21,286 nucleotides of DNA from CAZKNJ01 sp964554185 (GTDB lineage Bacteria > 4484-113). The stretch is from positions 1 to 21,286 of the forward strand of contig CAZKNJ010000031.1 in assembly GCA_964554185.1 (NCBI GenBank). The letters are read 5' to 3'. This document shows, in pieces, positions 21,220 to 21,286 of this stretch (positions within the stretch are counted from its first letter, which is position 1; the number at the start of each line of letters is the position of its first letter). A program made the position numbers and the translations under genes. The notes beneath the pieces were generated by a model. It saw only the letters and a list, made by a program, of their open reading frames with translations, ran no database searches and was not told the origin of the DNA.

Positions 21220-21286
21220 TCAATCCACGGTAGTCTGCAGTGGCGCACTCTTGCGCGGGAAGTACCAGCGGAACACCGGCGGCATG
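21220..21286 (-). CDS. Probable C-terminal end of an unidentified gene (partial)
   Basis: A minus-strand frame enters from the window edge and ends with TGA at 21220-21222. The visible peptide is MPPVFRWYFPRKSAPLQTTVD, or a longer product with that ending. Third codon positions are mostly G or C, as in the neighbouring genes, which favours real coding sequence. It is too short to identify. It lies upstream of dnaB on the same strand. Confidence 0.4.
   Translation of the reverse strand, partial: MPPVFRWYFPRKSAPLQTTVD

Noticed and set aside
1..21286. Defence, phage, CRISPR or mobile-element system
   Set aside because: No integrase, transposase, Cas, restriction or toxin-antitoxin protein was recognised, and no regularly spaced repeat array is present.

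Overview
The window is a GC-rich, gene-dense bacterial scaffold. It carries a run of 100 Ns (9855-9954), so it looks like a draft or metagenome assembly. Most genes are core housekeeping genes. An LptA/OstA-like periplasmic protein, lipoprotein signal peptides and an FtsEX/murein-hydrolase cluster suggest a diderm envelope. Two secreted proteins with dockerin-like EF-hand repeats, and rpsF-rpsR without ssb, suggest an under-sampled lineage rather than a model phylum. I cannot assign a phylum from sequence alone.

Layout. 1-2434: a SAM-dependent methyltransferase (+) converges on a secreted dockerin-repeat protein (-), and the two share a CTAG stop. 2435-2720: an intergenic region with a perfect 12-bp hairpin, AACTCAC direct repeats and a terminator-like hairpin just before trmFO (+). 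4059-4706: an unrecognised secreted protein (-). 4839-6051: rpsF-rpsR-rplI (+). 12682-6063 (-): a tight seven-gene envelope operon, in transcription order tagA-like glycosyltransferase, ftsE, ftsX, EnvC-like M23 factor (crossing the N gap), S41 peptidase ctpA, NYN-domain protein and LptA-like protein. 12753-15310 (+): ispH, a DUF1232 protein, fmt and an initiator tRNA-Met with its own sigma70-type promoter. 17940-15355 (-): a cohesin-like/dockerin-like lipoprotein followed by a four-helix membrane protein with an FHA domain. 20860-18059 (-): dnaB then purD. The right edge holds a long dnaB upstream region and probably the C-terminus of another minus-strand gene.

How the genes fit together. 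The FtsEX-EnvC-CtpA block is a recognisable peptidoglycan-remodelling module, here joined to surface-polymer glycosyltransfer (tagA) and an LptA-like protein. fmt lies 93 bp upstream of the initiator tRNA it would act on. Both depart from consensus: Fmt has Cys where the catalytic Asn is expected, and the tRNA has U1:A72, G14 and A29:U41.

I found no phage, transposase, CRISPR or defence locus. The points most worth following up are the cohesin-like/dockerin-like lipoproteins, the Fmt/initiator-tRNA pair, the NYN protein inside the envelope operon, and the assembly gap. That gap can be closed on paper, because the 55-bp flanks are identical and collapsing them restores an intact EnvC-like protein.
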